From NCBI GenBank assembly GCA_963513935.1, contig OY740774.1:29221949-29285948 (forward strand): 64,000 nt of DNA, read 5' to 3'. This DNA comes from Aphrophora alni. Its lineage: Eukaryota; Arthropoda; Insecta; Hemiptera; Aphrophoridae. Below the pieces are notes generated by a model. That model saw only the letters and a program-made list of their open reading frames with translations. It had not been told where the DNA came from and did no database searches. Within the stretch, counting starts at the first letter, position 1, and each line of letters begins with the position of its first letter. The translations under genes and the position numbers were made by a program. Of this stretch, positions 24,851 through 35,760 are shown piece after piece.

Positions 24851-25003
24851 CCAATTTCTACAACATCTAAACACACCAACAATAAGACCAAATCATCACT
24901 TTGAACTATTATTCTTGGAGAAACCATACACAAGCAAAGCTCACTTGTGCATAAGCAGGCGCATGACGACTTAGTTGGTGTGTTCGGATATTGTGAAAAT
25001 GTT
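24851..25003. mobile_element. MITE, unit 1 copy
   Basis: Same element as 2715-2887. The ends are CCAATTTCTACAACATC...CACACCAACAA and TTGGTGTGTTCGGATATTGTG..., imperfect inverted repeats. The interior is about 20 bp shorter than in the inverted block copy. Confidence 0.6.
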
Positions 25004-25269
25004 CTGTTGTCTTAACTATTGATTATAGATTAACAACAAGTTTGTTATGTATCTAAATAGTGACTATATTATATTAATGTTGGTTATATTGGATTATGAT
25101 CACTTTTTATAATAATTGCAACTAGACAAAGTCTATCTAGTAATTTATATGTACTACGTAATTATCTGATGTACGATGTATGTCGGTGATTGGTCCTATA
25201 TTACTACCAATATATGTATACAGGATGTATTTAGTGAGAAGTACACATGGCTGTCTAGGTTAACCCTTT

Positions 25270-26080
25270 GCTGGCAGTTTAACATAGTCAGTGCAAGAAG
25301 TACTGTCACAGTGCAATAGAGCATCATGTGAACTTGAAGTTTTGTTGCAAATTGGGAAGAACTGCAATGGAGATGCATGACATGGTAGTGCAGTTGTACG
25401 GTACGGCAGTGGTGAGCAGTGTTTGTGAGAAGTTCAAACGTTTTAGCCACGCTATGGAAACGATGGAGGATAACCACGGCATGGAAACGATTGAGAATAG
25501 CCACGGTATTGAAACGATTGAGAATAGCCACGGCATGGAAACGATTGAGAATAGCAACGGCATGGAAACGATTGAGAATAGCCACGGTATTGAAACGATT
25601 GAGAATAGCCACGGCATGGAAACGATTGAGAATAGCCACGGCATGGAAACGATTGAGAATAGCCACGGTATTGAAACGATTGAGAATAGCCACGGCATGG
25701 AAACGATTGAGAATAGCCACGGCATGGAAACGATTGAGAATAGCCACGGTATTGAAACGATTGAGAATAGCCACGGCATGGAAACGATTGAGAATAGCCA
25801 CGGCATGGAAACGATTGAGAATAGCCACGGTATTGAAACGATTGAGAATAGCCACGGCATGGAAACGATTGAGAATAGCCACGGCATGGAAACGATTGAG
25901 AATAGCCACGGTATTGAAACGACTGAGTACAAGATATGTTGGCACGAAGTCGCCGACTGACACTACGATTGATAGCTACGAAATTGGGCCTTTGCAAGGA
26001 CGCTGTGTACACGATCATACGCAAATCTGTGTGTAAGCGTAAGATCTGTTCCAGGTTTTTGCCGCACATGTTGAAAAGAT
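25270..26080 (+). pseudogene. Mariner-family transposase relic invaded by a minisatellite
   Basis: From N to C the reading frames show HVNLKFCCKLGRTAMEMHDM (from about 25326), FKRFSHA just before the repeat array, then after the array and a frameshift RRLTLRLIATKLGLCKDAVY followed by TIIRK and RKICSRFLPHML (about 25950-26074). These correspond to the two helix-turn-helix parts of the DNA-binding half of mariner transposases. The catalytic half is not recognisable here, although the inverted copy at 1958-1993 keeps a TGDET block. The array at 25454-25912 replaces about 19 codons found in the inverted copy, so the expansion also removed transposon sequence. Not functional. Confidence 0.75.
25454..25912. 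repeat. 27-bp minisatellite, 17 units, with 81-bp higher-order pattern
   Basis: Seventeen head-to-tail 27-bp units (consensus ATGGAAACGATTGAGAATAG + CCACGGC). The first is a variant (GATGGAGGATAACCACGG). Units beginning ATGG and ATTG alternate as two ATGG then one ATTG, giving an 81-bp higher-order period over most of the array. Because 27 is divisible by 3 and the unit lacks stops in several frames, frames of 200-255 codons open on both strands; these are artefacts of periodicity. A partial 18th unit follows. Confidence 0.97.
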
Positions 26081-26696
26081 GATTTGCAAATACTACAACA
26101 TTTTTGAACGAATGGTTAATTGTTAATCCGTTAATTTAAACGAAAGGAGATTTCATAACAATTAAGGTACTACCAGTACCAATACGATTATAAATTAGGG
26201 ATTTTTTTATATTGAAAAACCGTAAGAGTTTATATTGCAAAATATTTTGGCCCTACCTTTGTTTTATTTGTGTACTCACACTCTCGGATCTCTGGTAAAT
26301 GACGCCTATTTTAATGGTTTCACTCTTTTCACAAACCGTTACAGTCATTTAGAAGCTACAAATCTAAATATTTTAGTGTTTGGTAAAGTCTCTCCTCATT
26401 TTTCTTGGAGTGTGATTTCGTCAGTCACAGCACATAATATTAATTAAATTTGAAACCATCAATAGTAAATAGTAAGAAGCTGTATATTTTCCCCTTGCTT
26501 GTAACTAGATAAATGCAGAATATCATCGGATTTTTGGTAACTCGATAAAATGAAAATCTTTTATTGAGAATTATTATCGACACATTTGTAGCGTAAGCAT
26601 ATTTGTAATTTAAAGGCAGTTTATAAACTTAATTAATTGTTGTTACAATTTGGTATTTTTACAAATTAAAATTATTATTTTTCTTTCAATTAGTTT

Positions 26697-26701
26697 AAAA
26701 A
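26697..26701 (-). terminator. Pol III T-run for tRNA-His copy 2
   Basis: Five A on the plus strand, equal to T5 on the minus strand, starting 8 bp after the discriminator of the tRNA-His gene. Confidence 0.75.
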
Positions 26702-26708
26702 TATACCA

Positions 26709-26780
26709 TGCCGCGACCAGGATTCGAACCTGGGTTATTGCGGCCACAACGCAATGTCCTAACCACTAGACGATCACGGC
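26709..26780 (-). tRNA. tRNA-His (GTG), unit 1 copy
   Basis: 72-nt cloverleaf on the minus strand with anticodon GTG (plus-strand CAC at 26745-26747), an intact anticodon stem, a B-box GGTTCGAATCC and discriminator A. It differs from the copy at 1355 in the acceptor stem: the 3' strand reads TCGCGGC, so the fifth pair is U-G wobble instead of U-A. The fold is still complete and the Pol III signals are intact, so it may be functional. Flanks are colinear with both other copies. Confidence 0.95.
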
Positions 26781-26849
26781 TATTTGGTACATGAACAAAT
26801 CATAAACAGAAAGTAGAATTGAGTGGTCATCGAACCGAGAAATATAACA

Positions 26850-27680
26850 CTTTCCTCTGCAGTATAAAGCAAGTTACTGTGAGGCTATGAACATTTATCT
26901 ACGAGTCCAACTCTTCGAGATATTCAAAACAGAGTGATTCTAAATTTAATCTAAGATTTATTATATTTTTCTAATTACTATATAGAATTTATTACTAAAA
27001 TATATTGTTAAATTTTAGTATCAGACTGTCTTGAGAAAAAACATACATAGATTATTATTATATATATTGTTAGATATCAAAATACGTATAAATTATATAC
27101 TTAACACAATAATACATGTTTAGGCTATACGTGCGCTGAAAGTGTATTAAAGTTTGTTTACTCAATGTTTCCACATCCTGTATTTGAAATTGTTTATCCT
27201 AAATAGGGTTGTGGATAAAGAAATAAATGGAAGACACTACAAAACCTGGGCTTAAAGTGTGTCCTGTAACAACGCGACGTGTTATGTTGGACGAGCCTTA
27301 ATGTTTCCATTTTCCGAAATTGTAAAACATTCTTCATTTGTTGGCTGTCTAGTTGATAATACTAATATTGATTATTGAATTGAAACGATTTCGACCTATT
27401 ACTTTCAATTGCACAATAAATAAACTGTATTAAAATTATTTCATTATTTTCAGCAACCCATCTACATAACTAAGTACTAAAAAATACAATATCACCCTTT
27501 CCTCTGCAGTATAAAACAGATTACCGTGAGGAAATGTAACATTTTTCTAGGAGTCAAATTCTTCAAGATATTCAAAGCAGTGAGATTCTAAATTTAATCT
27601 AACATTTATTGGATTTTCTAATAACTATACAGCATTTATAACTAAAATGCATTTTTAAATTTTAGTATCAGAACGAAGAA
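26850..27680. repeat. Direct duplication of about 180 bp flanking tRNA-His
   Basis: About 26850-27020 ('cctctgcagtataaagcaagttactgtgag...ttttagtatcagac') is repeated with moderate divergence at about 27494-27680 ('cctctgcagtataaaacagattaccgtgag...ttttagtatcagaac'). The same pair exists in unit 2 (about 50520-50700 and 51170-51350), so it predates the tandem duplication. The inverted block carries only the first. Confidence 0.75.
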
Positions 27681-28792
27681 ATTCGAAGAAAAACGCATCA
27701 TAAAATTAGAGTGAAAATCCCACACGTTTCTTATTACATGTTATGAAGCTCCAAAAAAACAAATAATATATTATACAATTCTTTGCACTACAAAAATAGT
27801 GCCAAATTACATCAAGTAAGAATAACTTTTGTTTCATTGTCTCACCTAATTTTATTATTTGTCATTTACTTTTGACTTTAAATTTCTGTAAGTGTTGTTT
27901 TATTAATATATTGAACGATCGCAATTGTTTTAAAAATAAAAGCATGTTCAACATTAAAAAAAAAAAAAATAATAATAATATTTTTCATAAAGAGAATAAT
28001 TTCATCAAAAATTTCAATAAATTTGCCATCGGGTATAATTATTTTAGCTCCCACATTATATTTTATTTATTTCGATTTATGTTGTATTAAAAAACTCTGA
28101 TAAATATTGTATTTATTATATATTTTGAAACCTTACGATAAAATTAAAAATTAAATACACGTTGGGCATCTTCAATAATAGAGAATACTCGTTATATGCG
28201 TTAAATTTAGAAAATGTACTTTTTGTAATATACAGTAGTTTTGTTAATATGAATGGGGTTTATGGATAGGACTCTATATTAAATTATTGAATTCTATGAC
28301 ATTGTCTAATAAAATGGATTAAAAAATAAAATAATGAAATAATTATTATAGATTGGCTTTATTGTTGTAATATTTATGTACGGTACGTATATAATTTTGT
28401 AATTTGTTGTATTATTTTTTATTTATGTATTTGTTATAAATATTATCTAGTGTGTTTAGTTGTAGTGTTGTAGATTTCAATTGGTTTTTAGTTCTGACAA
28501 TAAATATTGATAGATTGGAAAAAAATTGAGTTTGGCTTGTGGAATGACGAAAAACACATAATATAGTTTATTTTTTCAACGACATTGTGTCCATCACAGT
28601 GATGCATAAACTACAATAATCAAAACATAAATTTACGGTAATAAAGGCAATATTTGTTTCATAGCCTCTAGCTAACTGTATTTATTATGTGTATTGGACG
28701 CTAAACTTAAAACTTTTTAGATTCAACTAAAATTAAATTTACTTTCTGAAAAATAAGAGAAATTAATAATAATAAACTTGATACTCATACAA
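27681..28792. other. AT-rich duplicated DNA, no gene seen
   Basis: Colinear with about 51350-52480. Contains simple A/AAT runs near 27957. No coding or RNA signal is recognised. Confidence 0.5.
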
Positions 28793-30025
28793 TCAATTTA
28801 TAAAATGTTATTTGTTTACAGTTTGTTTTTTTACAAAACTAAAATTACAACATGCATTGCGCTTAAATGAATTAATAGGCTAGAGAGACTTGATCGTATT
28901 ATCAGTTTTTCTTTACATTTGGTTGCAGTGAATAGTTGCCACATTTGTTGTAGTTCTCTAACTGAGATGAAATGAAGCTCAAAAATAAATATGTGTGTAA
29001 TTTTTAATTTACCAGTGAATCTCGTTTTTTAAAGGAAAGATTTATAATCTTAATGGAATAACATTAAACACATTAAGGTCAGCCTCGTTTGGGTAAAAAA
29101 CCCAAATAAATACATTGTTTAATAAAATCAATTAAAATTACTTGTGATTGTTAAACTTATTTCATAAATTTGTATTGCTCAATAATTTCACTATTTCTAA
29201 AAAGATACAAAACCAACTTATTTTTGTGAAAAAAGCAATATGAAAAAGGAGTTAAATTCAGGAGCTCACCTTAGTGCAATTCCAAGGGACTTTAGCTGGA
29301 TCTATGCTATTTTCCATGTAGTCTTGTATTAGATCTTTCATCATTCCTATAACGTATCTCTGTACCAACTCTTGTTCTCTTTCTACACTGAAGCTCTAAA
29401 AGTATCGAGAGCTAGTGGTATTTATTTTATCTTACTTTCCTTACCTTTTTGTTTATAAGGCAATGATGAATGAAAAGTTTTTCGCCTTTAATCGACGAGA
29501 AAAAATATAGTAAAACGGCACAATCTAAAGCGCGTTCTATTACTACATTTCCACAAATTTTGCATGGTTAAAATTTTGGTTCAAATATCATAACTTATGT
29601 ACAACACTTTTATCGATTTTAAATTTTATGCCCGCCATATTTAAACATTGTTATGTATATTTTACATAACGTTGAATATTTTAAATCTGTTTCATTGTAA
29701 AAGATAGTACAATTAGAGAGAAGGGGATTAGAAAAACTATCCCATTTGTAATATGTTGTAAATATAATGTTCCTCAAGGGTTCATACATACTGAGTGTGG
29801 GTGTGGAAAGCACCAGGTACCATATCCGATCTACAACTTTCTTTATGTAGTCTTATGTTATATAAATCTCTTTCATTTTACTTTGACTCTTTCAGGTCCC
29901 TTGACCAACTATTGTTATTTTCCATGATGTTATTAGTGTAATCAAGAGCTAGTGTAGTTATTATTTTTGTTTTATTTATTTATTTTATTTTTAAGGCAAA
30001 GATCACCGAGTGGGTTTTTGCCACT
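28793..30025. other. 1.23-kb segment present only in unit 1
   Basis: Unit 2 joins 'gatactcatacaa' directly to 'aaactaggggaac' (near 52480). No target-site duplication flanks the segment, and it ends in a landmark shared with family R neighbourhoods ('ttttaaggcaaagatcaccgag'). A deletion in unit 2 is therefore more likely than an insertion here. It contains no recognisable gene. Confidence 0.7.
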
Positions 30026-30125
30026 AAACTAGGGGAACATATAAAAAAAATGTACGTTTTATTAAAAACTATAAATTTTGTCTCTAGAGCCAAAAGTTTA
30101 ATTGAAAAACTCCAATAAATAATAC

Positions 30126-30401
30126 ATGGAACATTCCATGAAGCGCTATAAGGAACATTTACCTAAAAACAATTTACATGCCTATAAATCAAACTTTGCG
30201 CAACATTTAGTCGACAACAATCACTCATACACTGATTTTAAAACAAACATGACACCACTCCACATCCAAAAAAAGGGACGAATGATGAATGCAATTGAAG
30301 AGTTTGAAATATACAAGGCTTTTAAACAGTCACCTGACAACATATTAAATGAAAAATTATCTTTCCAGTCCAACTCATTATATGAAACAGCACTAAGATA
30401 A
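30126..30401 (+). pseudogene. Penelope-like polyprotein C-terminus (GIY-YIG endonuclease part)
   Basis: The open frame encodes about 91 residues ending in a natural stop. The order KRYKEHLPKNN, SNFAQHLVDNNHS, PLHIQKKGRMMNAIEEFEIY matches the distal half of the GIY-YIG endonuclease domain at the C-terminus of Penelope-like retroelement proteins: an RxKEH-type motif, a SxFAxHLxxxxH motif, and a KKGRxMxxxEEFEIY motif holding the conserved glutamate. The GIY and YIG motifs themselves and the whole reverse transcriptase are missing because the copy is truncated at its 5' insertion point; the ATG is fortuitous. The remaining frame is intact, which points to a young copy. Confidence 0.85.
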
Positions 30402-30633
30402 AATAGACTGATAAAGCCATCAATAGATAAATAAATAAATACTTAAGTTTTCTCAACCATTGACCCACCACAGCAATCAGTAGTCCGCGGACCGTACAGC
30501 AGTGCGCACTATAAACATTATGTCAGTAAATATGTATACATGGTGTATGTGCGTTTTGTGTGTGTGTAATATTATATATTTGTGTCTTTGTAAATGTTTT
30601 AATGTTTTGACGACCTCTACTACAGAGATATAA

Positions 30634-30665
30634 CTGAAGATAGAGTCCCGACTCCGAAACGCGTC
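30634..30665 (+). ncRNA. Hammerhead-ribozyme-like motif in the PLE tail
   Basis: CTGAAGA (30634-30640; fits CUGANGA), an AGTC/GACT-type stem II hairpin, GAAA at 30656-30659, then the self-complementary ACGCGT (30659-30664) and C at 30665, in the place of the cleavage-site H17 of a GUC triplet. Short palindromic stem III suited to dimeric action is known for PLE hammerheads (Cervera and De la Peña). One or two unpaired bases between CTGAAGA and stem II are non-canonical and stem I is weak, so activity is uncertain. Confidence 0.55.
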
Positions 30666-31239
30666 TTGAGAACAAGACAAATTTAAGTCACATGACGGAA
30701 CAAATGAGGTAATTTATTACTACTTATTAATTGTTAAATAACACATACTAGAATCTATTTGTTACTTTTAACAACAATAACAAAATGCCATACAGTTGTA
30801 GTGAGTTATAATACAGTTAATATAGGCCTACAGATAAAATATTTTAATAATAACGAACATTAAAAAGGAAAACGTATAAAATGTAAGAAGTAAGAAATAA
30901 TTTACAATTTTGCTTAATAACTTATTGATAAAATGACTGCCAACGAGTATTTCAGGTTAAATTATTGTCAAGATTGTACGGTTTATCGTTCCATTCTCAA
31001 CATATCCTACTGATGATGTCGGTATTGAATATCCGGTCAGACAATTACCTGGTGATTAAGAAATTGGCCACTGTTGGTAGCGGTCGCTGTGAACAACAGG
31101 TTTGAACGATGCAGAAAAAATAGAAAAATCTATCTTGAATTATACTAACTTGTATAAAAAACACTAAATACTTTTCCTATACTGTTTCGATCCTTAAATA
31201 TCTAAGCTTAAATACCCATCATGGTAAACACTCATTCCC

Positions 31240-32230
31240 ATCATACAATGTAATACAAGCAGACCCTTTAAAAATAATTCCAAAAAATTTGTTTCTTGGG
31301 TGTTGTAGGAAATTTTAAATTATACTGGTAGATAAGTTAGATTTAAAACAGATGTTACACAGGTTTCCTGAACCCCATAATTTTGTATATCACTATGTCC
31401 TTCGCGTTAGTTAGGCCCTAATGTGTCTCTTTCATGTATGTATATTTTAAAAAATAGCCAATCTCTTCTATCGTGTCCTTGACTCGGCTTTGCTTGATCT
31501 TGTATAAAAATATCTCATTTTGAGGGCGTCAGGGTTTGAAATTACATTTTACGTACATTGTCATCGTAGAGATGTGAGGGTTGGTACCAGTACATGTAGA
31601 ATTGAAATGTACAAAATTATTGTTATCTAAATCAGTACTTTAAAAGGCTCAGTTAGTATGAGGTTGGGCAATCGCCAGGAATACTACCTGAATCTACACC
31701 TTTTTATATAACCCCTCTCAATCATTTTTCTATTATGTCTCTCTTGACGAACTCTTGTTATTTTCCAATCTTTTGAGTATTCGAAAGCTTGGACACTTTT
31801 TATGTTATGTTCTCCCTTTTTTTACAAGGCGATAATGATCAAGAAGTTTTCTGCCTTTTAAGTAGAAAACCCAAAGGGAAAAGTGGAATTAAGTTTGTTA
31901 TAAGTTTAATAAGACATGAGATATGCACAAAAAACTGTTTAAAATGGTCATCATTTTGACATTTTCAATTTGATTTTTCTGAATTTCTGTAAGGTTACTA
32001 ATGAACACACAACAGATTTTATAACTAATTTCATTTCATATATCAATTTGTGTAGACGCCATTGTGCTTGTATTTACGACAACAACGCCCAGGTCAATGA
32101 GTACGGAAGGACTTCATGTCTAAAATCACTTTATTAATTTCCGGAAGTCATGAAACGTAAAAATTAGTCAAAAAACGGAAGTCGAATATTTTTCGATTAC
32201 CTAAATTACATTAAACTTTGTAAACTCAGC
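31240..32230 (-). repeat. Dispersed repeat family R (longer copy)
   Basis: Reverse-oriented copy with landmarks 'acaggtttcctgaaccccataattttgtatatcac', 'cctttttatataacccctctcaatca', 'acaaggcgataatgatcaagaag' and 'caacgcccaggtcaatgagtacggaagg'. The sister copy in unit 2 is interrupted by the piggyBac-like fragment. Confidence 0.55.
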
Positions 32231-34600
32231 AAATAATAAAGTAATGAATTTATAAGATAAACAAAATAAATGTAATTAGAACTTTTGAGACTAAAATATT
32301 GATTTTTGCTACCAATTGTCCGTTTTAAACAAAACGACGATTTATTTTTAAACAAACGTATTTGATTCATCATAAATTGTGAACCAACTTTATTTCTTAA
32401 AATATTTAAGTTTTCCTCCTTAACTTTGGGGTATTAATTTTGGCTCATTTTCTTCATTCCACCTAAATAAGATAAATTAAACATCTTAATAAATAATTGT
32501 AATGGAGTTTAATTCCTTCCTAGGAACAAATTGTGGGACTAAAACTGTCAATTACATTTCTAATATCTGCAATTTGGAAAAAGTTTCTGAAATTTAGATG
32601 CGATTGATGAACACAAACTGCTAATGAACAAATTATGAAGCCTATCTGGAGCTGTACCTTGCTTCAAAGACAAGACTTTACAGCTTTAGAACTGATATCA
32701 AATTTATTTCAAACACGTTTATATACGGTTGTATCAAAATAAACTAAATACGTTCTTAAAAATTAAAAATATTCTCTCCTTCTTTGTTAAATAAAATAAA
32801 TCTTCTTATTTTAAAATTTATTCATCTAAGTTTTTAATAAAATTCTGATTTGTAAACAAAATAGGGTTGCACGTCTATCTTTAAGTGTGTGCTAAATTTT
32901 CCTTGGAAGATATTATACTGATTTCGACAAAAATTAACACACACTTCTTTAATCAATTGCTAGTACGAATTCCATAATCTTAATAAATATATATCCATAT
33001 CAAAATGAACCTAATTATTTGACTGTTAAATTGCCGTAAGAGAAATATAAATGTTAAGGTCGAAACATGGAAAGCAAATTACTGCCACATACTATAAAAA
33101 CTACAACATTATTTATTTTAAATGAACCTACCCTCATTGGCTCAATAATTTGAATATATACTTTGCAAACAAGTGGTACAGCTTTCTTTTCTCCTTGGGT
33201 AGATCCCTCTCTTTGATCATTCTTAACACATCTCTCTTTACCAATTCTTGGTGTTTTCCGACCCTGGTAGAATTTGAGAATTCGAAAGCTAAGAGTCTTT
33301 ATTCTATTCTCTTTTCTTCCTTTTTTATAAGCCGATGTTGACCGAGAGGTTTTTGCCTTTAAAATACAAGAAAAACATATATAAATATAATGTACTCAAG
33401 TGCAGTAACTTGTATTTATAATTCGCTCTAAAAACTCCGTATGACAATCAAAAATTTATTTATTTATTTTCTCAAAAATGTTTAATGAAACTTAGTTTTT
33501 ATGAAATTGAACTTGCTTTTGCTTTTCCTGAAAAATAGTTAAGTAGATGATTTGCTATTCTATTAAGGGACATCAAATAATAATAATAATATTTACTATT
33601 CATATTTTTGTTGTGCGTCATATTGGCTAATTGGATGAAGACCAAGTACAACATAAATATTCTAAAAAGCAAAAAAAAAAGAATGCAAAAAATGTAGTAT
33701 GGAGATTTTTGTGTTACAAAAGTTGCAAAGATAGATTTTCAATGTTTCAATATATTTGAAAAACTAAGAAGCTTCGCTTCGCTCCAGTTTATGTCTTTTT
33801 AAGACGACCATTTGAATGTAAAATCATTATGGTTGGGGGCAACTATGTTGAACGTTCCCAGACTACTTTTCTCAAAACATTACTTTAGAAACTGTAGCAC
33901 TGTGAAGAAGTGTGGCAGCGTGAGACTAGGTGGCTTTGTGACATCTGCTGCTAAGAACGGTAGCAACAGGAACTTAACACTTAAACACAATCGGCTTGAT
34001 TGAGTTCATACATTATTAAAACTTAAGTAAAATATACTTCTTCAAATCATTCGCAGGTTGAGGAACGTCTTTATACTTCCAACTTTACTTGCACAACCAC
34101 CAGAGGGTTTCTTTTTGTTTCTAACAAATACAAAAACAAAATGTTGAGTATCATCAATAAATCTTTCACACACACGAATGTCTTTTTAACTCTTAAATAA
34201 TATTGAGCAATACTTCAAGCAAATATAATGTACTGGGTAAATACAATGAACTTATTAATCATCAACTAATTTATTCTAAGTTTCCCAAGGAAGAAATCTT
34301 ATCTTTTATTATCACAAAATATTGTTGTCGTTAAAACGCGTATAATGAAAGTAATTTCTTGTTTCTAGATGAGTTAATTGATTTACATTACTTTAAATCA
34401 ATTGATATTAGATTCAGTATTATAAACACGGTCGAAGGCCGATTTTATTTGCGTTGAAGCTAGCACAAAGACAAACTAGCGTAGGACGCAGGAGTTTTAC
34501 TTTAGTGTGAACAAAACTATATTCTTCATGAAACATATCAACAAAATAAATAAATGTCGAGTTTGATATGTGAGATTTGTTATAATTAAAATTCAGTTTA
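32231..34600. other. AT-rich duplicated DNA, no gene seen
   Basis: Colinear with about 55030-57410. Includes a module near 33150-33360 ('ttataagccgatgttgaccgagaggtttttgcctttaaa') that resembles part of the 31.8-kb family R copy. No supported coding frames. Confidence 0.5.
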
Positions 34601-34616
34601 TCACAAGTAACACGTT

Positions 34617-34747
34617 TTATTAACTCAATCGAGGTTTACCGACAACGTCGCCATCTTCAGCTATGTGTGATCAACAATAATTAAGCTATAAGTTCATGTA
34701 TTACTGAAGATGGCGACATTGTCATTGAAATGAGTTTGAGTTAATAA
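34617..34747. repeat. Inverted pair carrying hammerhead-like CTGAAGATGGCGAC motif
   Basis: Left arm (about 34617-34660) and right arm (34704-34747) form an imperfect inverted repeat with a spacer of about 43 nt. Both arms contain CTGAAGATGGCGAC..TTGTC reading outward from the centre (the left arm on the minus strand). On the plus strand the right arm continues to TTGAAATGAG; on the minus strand the left arm continues to GGTAAACC. The GAAA core is weakened in both. The layout recalls the hairpin elements at 46.8 and 53.1 kb but is older. Sister copy at 57421-57553. Confidence 0.6.
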
Positions 34748-34979
34748 CAGTATTATTTGTGGGAAATTGTCTTGGTAAATAAAAAACACTTCAGTGTAGA
34801 ATTTACTTTTTATATAAAATCGAATATTTTATTAACTTATGATTACTTGCAGTTAAATAATAAAAATTTTCTTTAATATTTGCATATGGAAATATATTTA
34901 TCCACGAAATAAATGATAAATATTTTACCCTTCACACTTTATTGTCTAATTATTTTTGTCCCTTTAGTTTTATCTTTTT

Positions 34980-35760
34980 TTATTTACCCACTAATTTACT
35001 GTAAATTTTGCGAACGCAAAAAAAGAATCCGTATTTCGTTTTTTGACTGGTATTCACGTTTCGACTCAAGAAACCAAAAAAGTGATTTTCGGCATTTGTC
35101 CATCCGTCGTCATTGTCGTCTGTATGTAAGCACGACACCAGCCACAAAAATTAAGATCAAAACATGAAATTCGGTGTAAATGAAAATAGTGTGCTCATAT
35201 AGAACTTTGAAATTCAGAAAAATCTTACCGTAAATTACGGTCATATTAAACGAATTTTCTTCATTTATTATGTATTATTCAACTTAAACAATAATTAGAA
35301 TAAAACCATATTGCAGATTTCAATTTAGTTTGTTATGGTATCAACGCCTTCTCTATACGATTACAAATAGCGAAGTTATTGTCAAAAATGTAATTAAAAA
35401 CTTGACCTCCCAAGAAAATATGAAATTCTTATAGTATACCGCCATGAATGTTGCGTGTGAAATCTCCATCACGTATGTGTAGCTTCAAGAGCTGCAAGAG
35501 ACACTGACAAGAATGAAGCGAGTGCTTCATACACGTCTGCGAAGCTTGTTAGGGCCAAGCTGACACCAAGAAAGTAGTAATACACAAAATTACATGGTTA
35601 AAACGTTTTAAACAAACTTACCATATACCGGATAAACCCACATTATTCACCAATATAACACATTATTTAACATTTTCTCCAAAACTCAAGAAACACAATT
35701 TTGGCGATTACATTTAGAGAATCTAATTGTTTAAAATGGGGCTGGGTAAGTTCCATGAAG
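34980..35760 (+). repeat. Dispersed repeat family R
   Basis: Forward copy with 'gactggtattcacgtttcgactcaagaaacc', 'gtctgtatgtaagcacgac', 'catatagaactttgaaattcagaaa', 'gttattgtcaaaaatgtaatta' and 'gcgagtgcttcatacacgtctgc'. Sister copy at 57810-58540. Confidence 0.6.

Larger units (their letters stand above)
30123..30741 (+). mobile_element. 5'-truncated Penelope-like element with 7-bp TSD
   Basis: Unit 2 has an empty site (CCAATAAATAACATATACTAG, about 52570). In unit 1 the insert is flanked by TAAATAA at 30116-30122 and 30735-30741, a 7-bp target-site duplication. The 612 bp between start inside the endonuclease domain and continue through a stop codon, a non-coding tail of about 330 bp and a hammerhead-like motif. 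Insertion after, or polymorphism between, the two units implies relatively recent mobility. Confidence 0.85.

Noticed and set aside
25454..25912. CRISPR-like array
   Set aside because: Units are contiguous 27-bp repeats with no spacers, in a eukaryotic sequence.
25196..25963. 255-codon minus-strand and about 205-codon overlapping frames with 9-residue repeats
   Set aside because: They arise from a stop-free 27-bp minisatellite; frames are open on both strands at once and not conserved in the unexpanded copy at 2.3 kb.
33770..34003. Gene near the GC-richer 'aagcttcgcttcgctcc' segment with a 63-codon frame at 33812-34003
   Set aside because: The frame is broken by indels in the sister copy (56610-56810), so coding is not conserved.
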